NCBI GenBank assembly: GCA_022758945.1
Contig: JAEMQE010000202.1
Coordinates: 1-7,133, forward strand
From: Lentimicrobium sp.
GTDB lineage: Bacteria; Bacteroidota; Bacteroidia; Flavobacteriales; Flavobacteriaceae
Length of the DNA: 7,133 nt
Direction of reading: 5' to 3'
The notes beneath the pieces were generated by a model. That model made no database searches, was not told the DNA's origin, and saw nothing but the letters and a program-made list of their open reading frames with translations. Each line of letters begins with the position of its first letter. The first letter of the stretch is position 1. Shown here one piece after another: positions 1 through 5,862 of the stretch. The translations under genes and the position numbers were made by a program.

Positions 1-2404
1 GAATCATATATTGATAATTACCTGGATTCGTTACTTCAACGATTACCAGATTTTCAGTTTGTAAATCTTTTATGACAATGTTATTTATTCTTGCTAAATA
101 AGACAAACTTACAATAGATTTGTGTGTGGCAGTACAACCATATTTGTTTTTTACAATGACATTATATTCTCCTTCTTTATGGACAGTTATAGTTGGAGTT
201 GTCTCGTTTGTTGACCATAAATAGGTAAAATCACTAGAAACTGCCGGAGCTAAAATCCCTGCATCTAATACCACCGAAGGACTTGTAGTTCCTTCGCACA
301 GTATCTTGTTTTCTAATGGATTGATTTTTGGCGTTGGCTCCACTACCAAATCAAATTTTCCGGTTCCATAACAGCCTTCACTATTTTCGGCTCGAATAAA
401 TAGTGTTTTGGGATAGGATTTATATTGACCTTTAATTTCGTTTGTACCTAACGCTGCATCATTTTCATTAGGATAGAAAAATAATATAACATCTGATGGT
501 AAACTCAATTCGGTTTTTATTGCTATTTTCTTTTGATCCAAATCAAACAAACCCATTCCGTCGCCTAAATCACATTCATGGTAAGGTTCAGGTAGTATTA
601 AAACGTTTTTATTGGCGTGTAAAATAACAGTTCCTATGCTGAAACAGTCAGAATTTGGTTGGCTGACTTTTGCATAAATAGTTTCATCAGGAATCGTATT
701 TTGATAAATATCAGGAATGGATTGAGTATTTTTGGTGTCATTTTCCGCATCAATTTTACTGTGATAGTAGAACACTTGATAATCTTTATCTCCTAAACAC
801 AAGGGTTCGTTGGCAAGTGATAAATTAAACTTGGACAAACCATCTGTAGGAAAAGCATCTTGTGTGTCACATTGAATTAATTTATAAGGTGTTGACAAGA
901 TTTTTGGAGTTTCATATATTGTAATGGTTTTCTCAACTGGCTCTCTTATTTCGTCATTTACTGTTTTTATTAAAACTACTTTATAGTCTCCTGGTTTTAG
1001 ATAGGTGTGGTAAGCGTCTCTATCAGTAGATGTTGTGCCATCGCCAAAATCCCAAACTACAGAATCAATTTTTTCGACAGTATTTATATAAAAATGGGTG
1101 TTTTGGCCAAAACAATTAAATTCATAATTAAAAGAATAAAGAAATAGTGAAGTGATAAAGGGAGGTAAACCCAGTTTCGCAACCTCAGCTTTCAAATCAA
1201 TATTATTTTGTATGAAATTGCAACTCGTTCCATCTAATTCAGGATTGTTTATTACCGATAATTTGTTGCTCCCATCAACTCCTACAAGAGATGAAGAATA
1301 TCCAGCTCGATAAATTTTTTCATCAATTGCCAGTTGCAAAGCACCCGCATTACTTAAGCTGGAATTTATGAGCGTTTTTGAAGCAACAATATTTGGGCTT
1401 TTTAGATTATATTGGTACAAGTTGCTTCCAATAAAGTTTCCTTCAAAACCATATTTATTTGCGGTAATATATAGTTTTTTTGTCTTTGCAGAAAACTCAA
1501 CTCCATAAGGATTATCTCCACTCAAAAGAGTTATTCCATTGCTTATTTTTCCAGTATCAGCATCAAAATCATAAAGCAAAACATTTCCAGTATCATTTAT
1601 TACATTGTTTTTGGGGCCTAATTCATCCGTAGGTCGTGTTGAAGAATTTGCAATCGCTATTTTTTTTCCATTAGGAGATGTTTTTAAATAACCAATGGCG
1701 TTGTAATGATACCCTCCAATAGGTACGTTTAGTGCAGTATTAGTCTTAATTGGGGTTTTATTAACGCCAAGTGTACTTATTTTAAAGGCATAAAAATTAT
1801 TTATAAAATGAGTTATTACCCAAAATGAAACGCCATCTCCGTGTTGGACTGCTGTAATTTTTTCGGAACATTTAAATTTTGATTCATTGTTGTTATTTGG
1901 ATCATAAGTGACAAGATGAATGTTTTTTTCAGTTATTACTACATCACCCAAACCATTATTTAGCCTGAGATCTACTTGAGAATAATTTAATCCATTATTT
2001 GGTGCGTCATCATCATTGAGGGGATTATCATCAGCATTTACCTGCAGAGGTTGGTCCACCGTAAAAATATAGTATATATTTGGATTGTTGGGTTTGGGTA
2101 CAATTATCGCAGATTGCGTGCTTGATCTGTGTCCCATTAAGCCCCATCCGTTGGGCATACTATTATGAGTTTTGTCATAAACGACTGAACCATCAGTATA
2201 AAAAAGTAAATTTCCATTTTTATCAGAAATAGAGGCGCATCCTTCAGCCGTATTTAATGCACCATCAGTTAATGCGACCGGACTTCCAGAATTAAAATCT
2301 AATCCAGCATATTGACCAAAATACCAAATAGCCGCTTCTTTCTGTGCAAAAGAAGGACTAGCCAGTATGAGTAAAATGCAAATGAATTGGGCTCTAATTT
2401 TCAT
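1..2404 (-). CDS. Secreted multi-domain PKD protein, probable T9SS type B (gliding-associated) surface protein; C-terminus off the left edge
   Basis: The frame is open for 801 codons from an ATG at 2404-2402 and runs off the left edge. Residues 1-20 form a signal peptide (basic MKIR, hydrophobic core, cleavage after SFA before QKEAA), so export through Sec is expected. Residues about 21-400 begin with IWYFGQYAGLDFNSG and contain repeated strand motifs such as NGNLLFYTDG and NPNIYYIFTVD. These resemble the beta-propeller-like N-terminal region common in flavobacterial surface proteins. A PKD domain follows, with its signature WDFGDGT at 451-457. Next come two units of roughly 100 residues opening with QCD (Cys512) and ECD (Cys611), then an Ig-like unit with Cys703 and Cys757. 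The last visible residues (VEVTNPGNYQY) resemble the segment that precedes the type B C-terminal sorting domain in such proteins. That domain is not visible, so T9SS export is inferred. I see no convincing -7 promoter box close upstream. The ligand or substrate is unknown; adhesion is only a guess. Confidence 0.85.
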   Translation of the reverse strand, partial: MKIRAQFICILLILASPSFAQKEAAIWYFGQYAGLDFNSGSPVALTDGALNTAEGCASISDKNGNLLFYTDGSVVYDKTHNSMPNGWGLMGHRSSTQSAIIVPKPNNPNIYYIFTVDQPLQVNADDNPLNDDDAPNNGLNYSQVDLRLNNGLGDVVITEKNIHLVTYDPNNNNESKFKCSEKITAVQHGDGVSFWVITHFINNFYAFKISTLGVNKTPIKTNTALNVPIGGYHYNAIGYLKTSPNGKKIAIANSSTRPTDELGPKNNVINDTGNVLLYDFDADTGKISNGITLLSGDNPYGVEFSAKTKKLYITANKYGFEGNFIGSNLYQYNLKSPNIVASKTLINSSLSNAGALQLAIDEKIYRAGYSSSLVGVDGSNKLSVINNPELDGTSCNFIQNNIDLKAEVAKLGLPPFITSLFLYSFNYEFNCFGQNTHFYINTVEKIDSVVWDFGDGTTSTDRDAYHTYLKPGDYKVVLIKTVNDEIREPVEKTITIYETPKILSTPYKLIQCDTQDAFPTDGLSKFNLSLANEPLCLGDKDYQVFYYHSKIDAENDTKNTQSIPDIYQNTIPDETIYAKVSQPNSDCFSIGTVILHANKNVLILPEPYHECDLGDGMGLFDLDQKKIAIKTELSLPSDVILFFYPNENDAALGTNEIKGQYKSYPKTLFIRAENSEGCYGTGKFDLVVEPTPKINPLENKILCEGTTSPSVVLDAGILAPAVSSDFTYLWSTNETTPTITVHKEGEYNVIVKNKYGCTATHKSIVSLSYLARINNIVIKDLQTENLVIVEVTNPGNYQYMI

Positions 2405-2705
2405 AACTCTTTAAATAGTTCTAATATTTTTTATTTAATATTTAATAAAATATCTCATTTAAAATCAACTAAATAAGAGTTTTAAATTAAGATAAAAAAC
2501 TAAAATTTAATAAATCATTGAATACTAAGATACCACCCTCAATTCAGTGATTTTTTTGAGGTTAACAATGTACAAATAAATCATTTATAATCATTTATTT
2601 ACACTTTCAAAAAGGAAAAAATATTCGTTCTTATATTTTTCCTTTTTAGATTATTTACTATTAACAGTCAAAAAAAAACATCCTTAAAAGATAATTTAGT
2701 TTCCA
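2405..2705. other. Gene-free AT-rich intergenic stretch
   Basis: I find no credible coding sequence in these 301 bases, which lie between the divergently read T9SS-type gene and the rlmB remnant. The stretch is very AT-rich. It contains a short CCTCAA/TTGAGG inverted repeat (2537-2542 with 2556-2561), an imperfect AAATAAAT/ATTTATTT inverted repeat (2574-2581 with 2593-2600), and the longer hairpin at 2609-2647 listed separately. The promoter of the leftward gene should lie here, but no clear TAnnTTTG match on the minus strand is visible near 2404. Confidence 0.7.
2609..2647. terminator. A-tract/T-tract hairpin, terminator-like, with no obvious gene to terminate
   Basis: The left arm at 2609-2624 (AAAAAGGAAAAAATAT) pairs with 2633-2647 (ATATTTTTCCTTTTT) except for one bulged A, around an 8-nt loop TCGTTCTT. 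The shape, with a G+C core inside an A-rich arm and a T-rich arm, is that of an intrinsic terminator that could work in either direction. No gene on either strand ends just before it. It may be a relic of a lost neighbour, or it may block stray transcription into the rlmB remnant. The function is uncertain and the stem contains only two G:C pairs. Confidence 0.35.
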
Positions 2706-2713
2706 TATCTTTG
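2706..2713 (+). promoter_or_regulatory. -7 promoter box of the rlmB remnant
   Basis: TATCTTTG matches the Bacteroidota consensus TAnnTTTG. It lies 4 nt (CAAA) before the remnant ATG at 2718, the same spacing as the TACCTTTG box before intact rlmB. No TTG -33 element is evident at the usual distance. The box appears intact although the gene behind it is dead, so it could still start a short transcript running towards the palindrome at 2856-2900. Confidence 0.5.
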
Positions 2714-2717
2714 CAAA

Positions 2718-2826
2718 ATGGAAAAAGAACATTTAATATTCAGAATACGGGCCATTTATTAAAGCAATACAATCAAAGTCAGCAGTTGACAAAGCCTTCA
2801 TTCAAAAAGAAATTTCTAGAGAGTAA
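2718..2826 (+). pseudogene. rlmB: Decayed 5' fragment of rlmB (first 35 codons)
   Basis: The sequence begins MEKEHLIF and matches the start of the intact RlmB encoded at 4119. Reading from 2718, an extra T in the run at 2755-2757 shifts the frame and gives a stop at 2760-2762. Skipping that base restores a reading that ends AVDKAFIQKEISRE followed by TAA at 2824-2826, against EVDKVFIQKEISGE in the intact protein. By hand alignment 27 of 35 residues and about 77 of 105 bases agree. Of 19 differing codons, 11 are synonymous, so the two copies probably diverged first as working genes. Gly9, Gly20 and Gly34 of the intact protein are changed, fitting later decay. Similarity stops at codon 35, and the catalytic SpoU domain is absent. 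No function is expected. Confidence 0.85.
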
Positions 2827-2855
2827 ACGGTTCTCAAATTACGTTTAAAATTTTT

Positions 2856-2900
2856 AAAACTAGACAAATATGGAATTAAATTCCATATTTGTCTAGTTTT
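2856..2900. repeat. Perfect 45-bp palindrome upstream of the ATPase gene
   Basis: Two 22-nt arms (2856-2877 and 2879-2900) are exact reverse complements around a single central A at 2878. The core reads TGGAATT-A-AATTCCA and the outer ends are AAAACTAGACAAATA and its complement. The right arm ends in a T-run (2897-2902) and stops 4 nt before the ATPase -7 box, so it covers the region where the -33 contact would be. It could be an operator for a dimeric regulator, an intrinsic terminator shielding the ATPase gene from the upstream rlmB promoter, or a recombination or nuclease site. If the ATPase mRNA is leaderless, the palindrome is not part of that message. The repeat itself is certain; its role is not. 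Confidence 0.95.
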
Positions 2901-2904
2901 TTAT

Positions 2905-2912
2905 TATATTTG
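2905..2912 (+). promoter_or_regulatory. -7 promoter box of the ATPase gene
   Basis: TATATTTG fits TAnnTTTG and lies 4 nt (CTCT) before the ATG at 2917. The nearest upstream TTG is at 2889-2891 inside the right palindrome arm, only 13 nt away and closer than the usual -33 spacing. Transcription would start at or next to the initiation codon, which explains the lack of a ribosome binding site. Confidence 0.55.
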
Positions 2913-2916
2913 CTCT

Positions 2917-4077
2917 ATGGTTAATAGAGAAGCACAGATAAAATTACTAAATTTAAGCAATTCGTTTAAGGCTATTGCAGTTATTGGTCCTAGACAAGCA
3001 GGGAAAACCACATTAGTAAAAACTACCTTTCCAGACAAACCTTATTATTCATTAGAAAACCCAGACATAAGAAACTATGCCCTTGATGACCCCAGAGGTT
3101 TTTTAAGCACAATGCCAAATGGTGCCATCCTTGACGAAGTACAGCGAGTGCCCTTATTGTTTTCTTACCTTCAAGAAATTCTGGACAACAGTTCAAAAAA
3201 AGGGATCTTTATATTAACAGGTTCAAACAATTTTTTATTACAAGAAAATATTTCACAAACATTGGCTGGTAGAGTTGCTTATTTAAACTTATTACCCTTT
3301 ACGGCAAATGAATTAAATTCAGAAAATTTATTACCCGAAACTGACGAAGAAGTGCTATTCAAAGGATTTTATCCCCCTATTTATGATCAAAATATTGATC
3401 CAACAGATTGGATGCCTAATTATATCAAAACCTATATCGAACGAGATGTTAGACAAATAAAAAACATAACCGATTTATTGGTTTTCGAAAAATTCATGAG
3501 GGTTTTAGCTGGCAGAACCGGTCAAGAATTAAATTTAACTGCCATCAGTAATGAAGTTGATGTCAATTTGAAAACTATACAATCTTGGATTGGAATTTTA
3601 GAGAATAGCTTTATCATCTATCTTTTGAAACCATACTATCAAAATTACAACAAAACAATTGTAAAAAGACCAAAAGTTTACTTTTATGACACTGGTTTAG
3701 TTTGTTCTTTTTTACGAATTTCAAATGCTTCACAACTAGAAAACCATCCCCTAAAAGGGTCAATTTTTGAAACTATGGTGGTAATTGAATTGGTTAAAAA
3801 ATTCACGAACATTGGAATTGTTCCACCACTATTTTATTGGAGAGACAAAACAGGGCATGAAATAGATGTTGTTGCGGACTATGAAGGAAAACTAACCCCA
3901 ATTGAGATAAAATCTGGCAAAACTATTAATACTGATTTTTTTAAACACCTAAAATACTGGAATAATCTAAGTGAAAATGACAATTCTCTAATAATTTATT
4001 CTGGCAATCAAGAACAACAAAGAAGCGATGGAACGATAGTTACAAATTGGCACAATATAAATGGAATAAATTTTTAA
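2917..4077 (+). CDS. AAA_14/DUF4143 family ATPase with PD-(D/E)XK-like C-terminal domain
   Basis: This is a complete 386-residue protein of usual family length. The N-terminal P-loop ATPase domain has Walker A GPRQAGKTT (24-32), Walker B AILDEVQ (70-76, Asp73-Glu74), a sensor-like TGSN (101-104) and an AGR that may supply an arginine finger (117-119). The family motif YIERDVRQ follows around residues 172-179. A probable winged-helix segment spans about 205-245 (LTAISNEVDVNLKTIQSW). The C-terminal DUF4143 part keeps the elements of a PD-(D/E)XK nuclease fold: Glu285 in GSIFE, Asp317 in HEIDVV, and Glu330-x-Lys332 in EIKSGK. No signal peptide or membrane segment is seen, so it is cytosolic. The family is widespread, patchily distributed and of unproven function; DNA binding or cleavage is only inferred. 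The gene stands alone between two rlmB 5' ends, which suggests acquisition. No terminator separates it from rlmB 41 nt downstream, so read-through is possible. Confidence 0.9.
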   Translation: MVNREAQIKLLNLSNSFKAIAVIGPRQAGKTTLVKTTFPDKPYYSLENPDIRNYALDDPRGFLSTMPNGAILDEVQRVPLLFSYLQEILDNSSKKGIFILTGSNNFLLQENISQTLAGRVAYLNLLPFTANELNSENLLPETDEEVLFKGFYPPIYDQNIDPTDWMPNYIKTYIERDVRQIKNITDLLVFEKFMRVLAGRTGQELNLTAISNEVDVNLKTIQSWIGILENSFIIYLLKPYYQNYNKTIVKRPKVYFYDTGLVCSFLRISNASQLENHPLKGSIFETMVVIELVKKFTNIGIVPPLFYWRDKTGHEIDVVADYEGKLTPIEIKSGKTINTDFFKHLKYWNNLSENDNSLIIYSGNQEQQRSDGTIVTNWHNINGINF

Positions 4078-4106
4078 ATTCATCATAAAAAACAAGACGT
4101 TTATTA

Positions 4107-4114
4107 TACCTTTG
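4107..4114 (+). promoter_or_regulatory. -7 promoter box of rlmB
   Basis: TACCTTTG fits the Bacteroidota TAnnTTTG box and lies 4 nt (CGCC) before the rlmB ATG at 4119. The box is within the 41-nt gap after the ATPase stop codon, so rlmB has its own promoter and need not rely on the ATPase transcript. No clear -33 TTG is visible at the usual distance. Confidence 0.55.
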
Positions 4115-4118
4115 CGCC

Positions 4119-4853
4119 ATGGAAAAAGAACATTTAATATTTGGGATAAGAGCTATTATTGAGGCTATACAAGCAGGTAAGGAAGTCGATAAAGTATTTA
4201 TACAAAAAGAAATATCAGGTGAACTGATGAAAGACTTGATGAAAGTAATGAAGCGTGCCAACGTTAATTTCTCTTATGTTCCTGTCGAAAAATTGAATCG
4301 ACTAACTCCAAATAATCACCAAGGCGCTGTAGCTTCAATTTCGCCAATCGGGTTTATTGACCTGGAACATTTGGTTGATGCTACTGTTGAATCCGGAAAA
4401 GTACCTTTGTTTTTAATTCTGGATCAAATATCGGATGCAAGGAATTTTGGTGCCATCATCAGAACTGCCGAATGTACGGGCGTAAACGGAATTATTGTTC
4501 AAAAAGCAGGTTCTGCTCCAGTAAATGGTGACACTGTAAAAACCTCTGCAGGAGCAGTTTTTAATGTGCCAATTTGCAAAGTGGAACACATCAAAGACGC
4601 TATTTTCTATCTGCAAGGCTCAGGAATAAAAACTGTGGCTGCCACAGAAAAAACAGATCAAAATATATATGATGTTGATTTAAAAGAAGGCGTTGCCATT
4701 ATTATGGGTTCCGAAGACAGAGGAATCAATCCTTCTGTTCTTAAAATTGTAGATGAAAAAGCAAAACTTCCAATGTTCGGAACAATAGGTTCACTGAATG
4801 TTTCCGTGGCTTGTGGTGCTTTTTTGTATGAAGCGGTAAGACAGAGGACTTAG
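4119..4853 (+). CDS. rlmB: 23S rRNA (guanosine-2'-O-)-methyltransferase RlmB, SpoU/TrmH family
   Basis: This 244-residue protein has the two-part build of RlmB. An N-terminal substrate-binding domain (about 1-77) begins MEKEHLIFGIRAI. A C-terminal SPOUT methyltransferase domain (about 95-244) with the trefoil-knot motifs follows. Motif 1 is LDQISDARNFGAIIRTAE (101-118, with Asn109 and Arg115), motif 2 is IIMGSEDRGI (194-203, Glu199), and motif 3 is SLNVSVACGAFLYEA (225-239, Asn227). In E. coli the enzyme uses S-adenosylmethionine to methylate the 2'-O of G2251 in the peptidyl-transferase P-loop of 23S rRNA. The same role is inferred here; a tRNA-methylating TrmH relative is the less likely alternative. 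The start is supported by the -7 box 4 nt upstream and by the matching start in the remnant at 2718. All motifs are intact, so this is the working copy. Its TAG stop lies at the edge of a heptad repeat. Confidence 0.93.
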   Translation: MEKEHLIFGIRAIIEAIQAGKEVDKVFIQKEISGELMKDLMKVMKRANVNFSYVPVEKLNRLTPNNHQGAVASISPIGFIDLEHLVDATVESGKVPLFLILDQISDARNFGAIIRTAECTGVNGIIVQKAGSAPVNGDTVKTSAGAVFNVPICKVEHIKDAIFYLQGSGIKTVAATEKTDQNIYDVDLKEGVAIIMGSEDRGINPSVLKIVDEKAKLPMFGTIGSLNVSVACGAFLYEAVRQRT

Positions 4854-4886
4854 ATTTTAGATTGCAGATTTTAGATTTTAGATTTC
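4852..4886. repeat. Five tandem AGATTTT-type heptads
   Basis: Five 7-nt units run AGATTTT, AGATTGC, AGATTTT, AGATTTT, AGATTTC. The first unit begins inside the rlmB TAG stop codon (4851-4853), and the array fills most of the gap before the convergent rhomboid gene. AGATTTTAGATTGC-type strings are the kind of low-complexity intergenic repeat I associate with Flavobacterium genomes, but I cannot check copy number here. Slippage is the likely origin, with no evident function. Confidence 0.8.
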
Positions 4887-4897
4887 AAGAAATATAG

Positions 4898-4933
4898 AAA
4901 AATGAATTAAGACTCTGGTTTTGATTCATTTTT
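4898..4933. terminator. Probable bidirectional terminator shared by rlmB and the rhomboid gene
   Basis: Bases 4898-4910 (AAAAATGAATTAA) pair with 4921-4933 (TTGATTCATTTTT), with one G-U wobble on the plus strand, around a 10-nt loop. An A-rich arm on one side and a T-rich arm on the other give a U-rich tail in either direction, suiting two convergent genes. The left arm includes the rhomboid stop codon (4907-4909) and the right arm lies within its last codons. The stem has only one G:C pair, so stability is modest and the call is tentative. Confidence 0.45.
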
Positions 4934-5677
4934 TTCGTTTTCAACAATAGTATAATCTACTGAATAATTAGAGGAATAATAAGGTGGAATTTCATCGTCT
5001 AGCTCAACTATTGGAATATTTACAAAGTTTCCGTTTTCATCAAACCGCTGCATAAACTTATCTTGCATTGGATCAAAATCAGGATGTTCCCAATCGTATT
5101 TGATAATCTTCTTATATTCTGGCGTCTTGTAAATTATTGAAAGGACAAAACCCGTAATCAACCCAGCCAAATGTCCTTCCCAAGAAATTTTTTCTTCTAC
5201 TTTCGGGAAAATATACCAAACCATTCCACCATAAACTAGAATTACAGCCAATGAAAGAGCGACTAATCGATAATATTTGGTTTGAATTCCTTTGAAAAAG
5301 ATGAAACTAACCAAAACATAAATCAAACTGCTGGCACCAATATGATAACTATCTCTACCTATTACCCAAGTGATTAATCCCGAAAGTACTATTCCATAAC
5401 CAATAACAGCCATTGATTGCTTGGTATAAAAATACTGCAAGGCTGCCAATAAAATCAATAACGGAATAGAATTGTTATACAAATGTTCAATATCGGCGTG
5501 GATGAAAGGACTAAAAATAATGCCCTGCAAACCTGATAATGTCCTTGGAAAAATACCGTTTTCAACAAAATCAAAATCAAATCGGATTTCAAGCCAATAA
5601 ACAAACCACAAGAACAACACAAAAAAAAGTGGGAGCCCTATGACGGAATTAGTATATTTGAAATGATTGTCTTCCAT
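4907..5677 (-). CDS. Rhomboid-family intramembrane serine protease
   Basis: The 256-residue protein has a hydrophobic core with about six membrane segments (roughly 12-30, 63-83, 88-106, 112-130, 137-157, 168-184). It carries the rhomboid signatures: His65-x3-Asn69 (HLYNN) in the second segment, the nucleophile motif GASS (114-117) with Ser116 as the probable catalytic serine, and His169 in EGHLAG as its partner. The usual GxSG has Ser117 in place of the second Gly. Rhomboids cleave membrane proteins within or next to a transmembrane helix; the substrate here is unknown. Residues about 185-256 form a hydrophilic, acidic tail, probably cytoplasmic, rich in Asp, Glu, Asn and Tyr. The ATG at 5677 is the first in frame before the hydrophobic core. 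The gene converges on rlmB (53 nt apart) and diverges from rarA. The catalytic Ser and His are both present, so an active protease is more likely than a pseudoprotease. Confidence 0.9.
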   Translation of the reverse strand: MEDNHFKYTNSVIGLPLFFVLFLWFVYWLEIRFDFDFVENGIFPRTLSGLQGIIFSPFIHADIEHLYNNSIPLLILLAALQYFYTKQSMAVIGYGIVLSGLITWVIGRDSYHIGASSLIYVLVSFIFFKGIQTKYYRLVALSLAVILVYGGMVWYIFPKVEEKISWEGHLAGLITGFVLSIIYKTPEYKKIIKYDWEHPDFDPMQDKFMQRFDENGNFVNIPIVELDDEIPPYYSSNYSVDYTIVENEKNESKPES

Positions 5678-5715
5678 TTTTGGTTTAAGGTGTTGGGTTT
5701 TAGGTTCTGGTTCAG

Positions 5716-5723
5716 CAAATACA
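5716..5723 (-). promoter_or_regulatory. Possible promoter of the rhomboid gene
   Basis: On the minus strand, TGTATTTG differs from TAnnTTTG at one position and lies 38 nt before the start codon at 5677. A TTG (complement of 5745-5747) lies 21 nt further upstream, a plausible -33 spacing for Bacteroidota. The leader would be about 30-35 nt long and AC-rich, without a Shine-Dalgarno sequence. This contrasts with the leaderless arrangement of the plus-strand genes. The call is tentative because the box is imperfect. Confidence 0.35.
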
Positions 5724-5850
5724 AATCAAAAATTTAACCAAAAGCAATTTAGTGCTATTTTGTCATATTTAGTAAAAGAGAATAGAGAATAAAAAAGAAG
5801 GTAGAGAATATTAGAATATCTATAGACATAGTAGCTTCAAATAAAAATAG

Positions 5851-5858
5851 TAATTTTA
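5851..5858 (+). promoter_or_regulatory. Probable -7 promoter box of rarA
   Basis: TAATTTTA is a one-base variant of TAnnTTTG (final A for G). It sits 4 nt (CAAA) before the rarA ATG, the same distance as the boxes of the rlmB remnant, the ATPase gene and rlmB. The shared spacing is the main support. No TTG -33 element is obvious at the usual distance. Confidence 0.4.
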
Positions 5859-5862
5859 CAAA

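Noticed and set aside
2574..2600. AAATAAAT/ATTTATTT inverted repeat as an operator
   Set aside because: The pairing breaks down outside 8 bp and such matches are expected by chance in DNA this AT-rich.
2718..2762. A 14-residue leader peptide gene in the uncorrected frame of the rlmB remnant
   Set aside because: Similarity to RlmB continues past its stop codon in the shifted frame, so a frameshifted pseudogene explains it better than a selected small peptide.
2856..4118. A complete insertion sequence or transposon carrying the ATPase gene
   Set aside because: There is no transposase or integrase. The palindrome occurs on the left side only, and no matching inverted end or clear target-site duplication is visible near 4078-4118.
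4040..4261. Minus-strand open frame of 73 codons across the start of rlmB
   Set aside because: It overlaps the ATPase end and the well-supported rlmB start, resembles no family I know, and is best explained as a shadow frame.
4413..4616. Minus-strand open frame of 67 codons inside rlmB
   Set aside because: It lies wholly antisense to SpoU motif 1 and adjoining coding sequence of rlmB, with no promoter or family resemblance.
2917..4853. A defence or toxin-antitoxin operon made of the ATPase and rlmB
   Set aside because: rlmB is a housekeeping gene with its own promoter box, and no toxin, antitoxin or other effector gene is adjacent.
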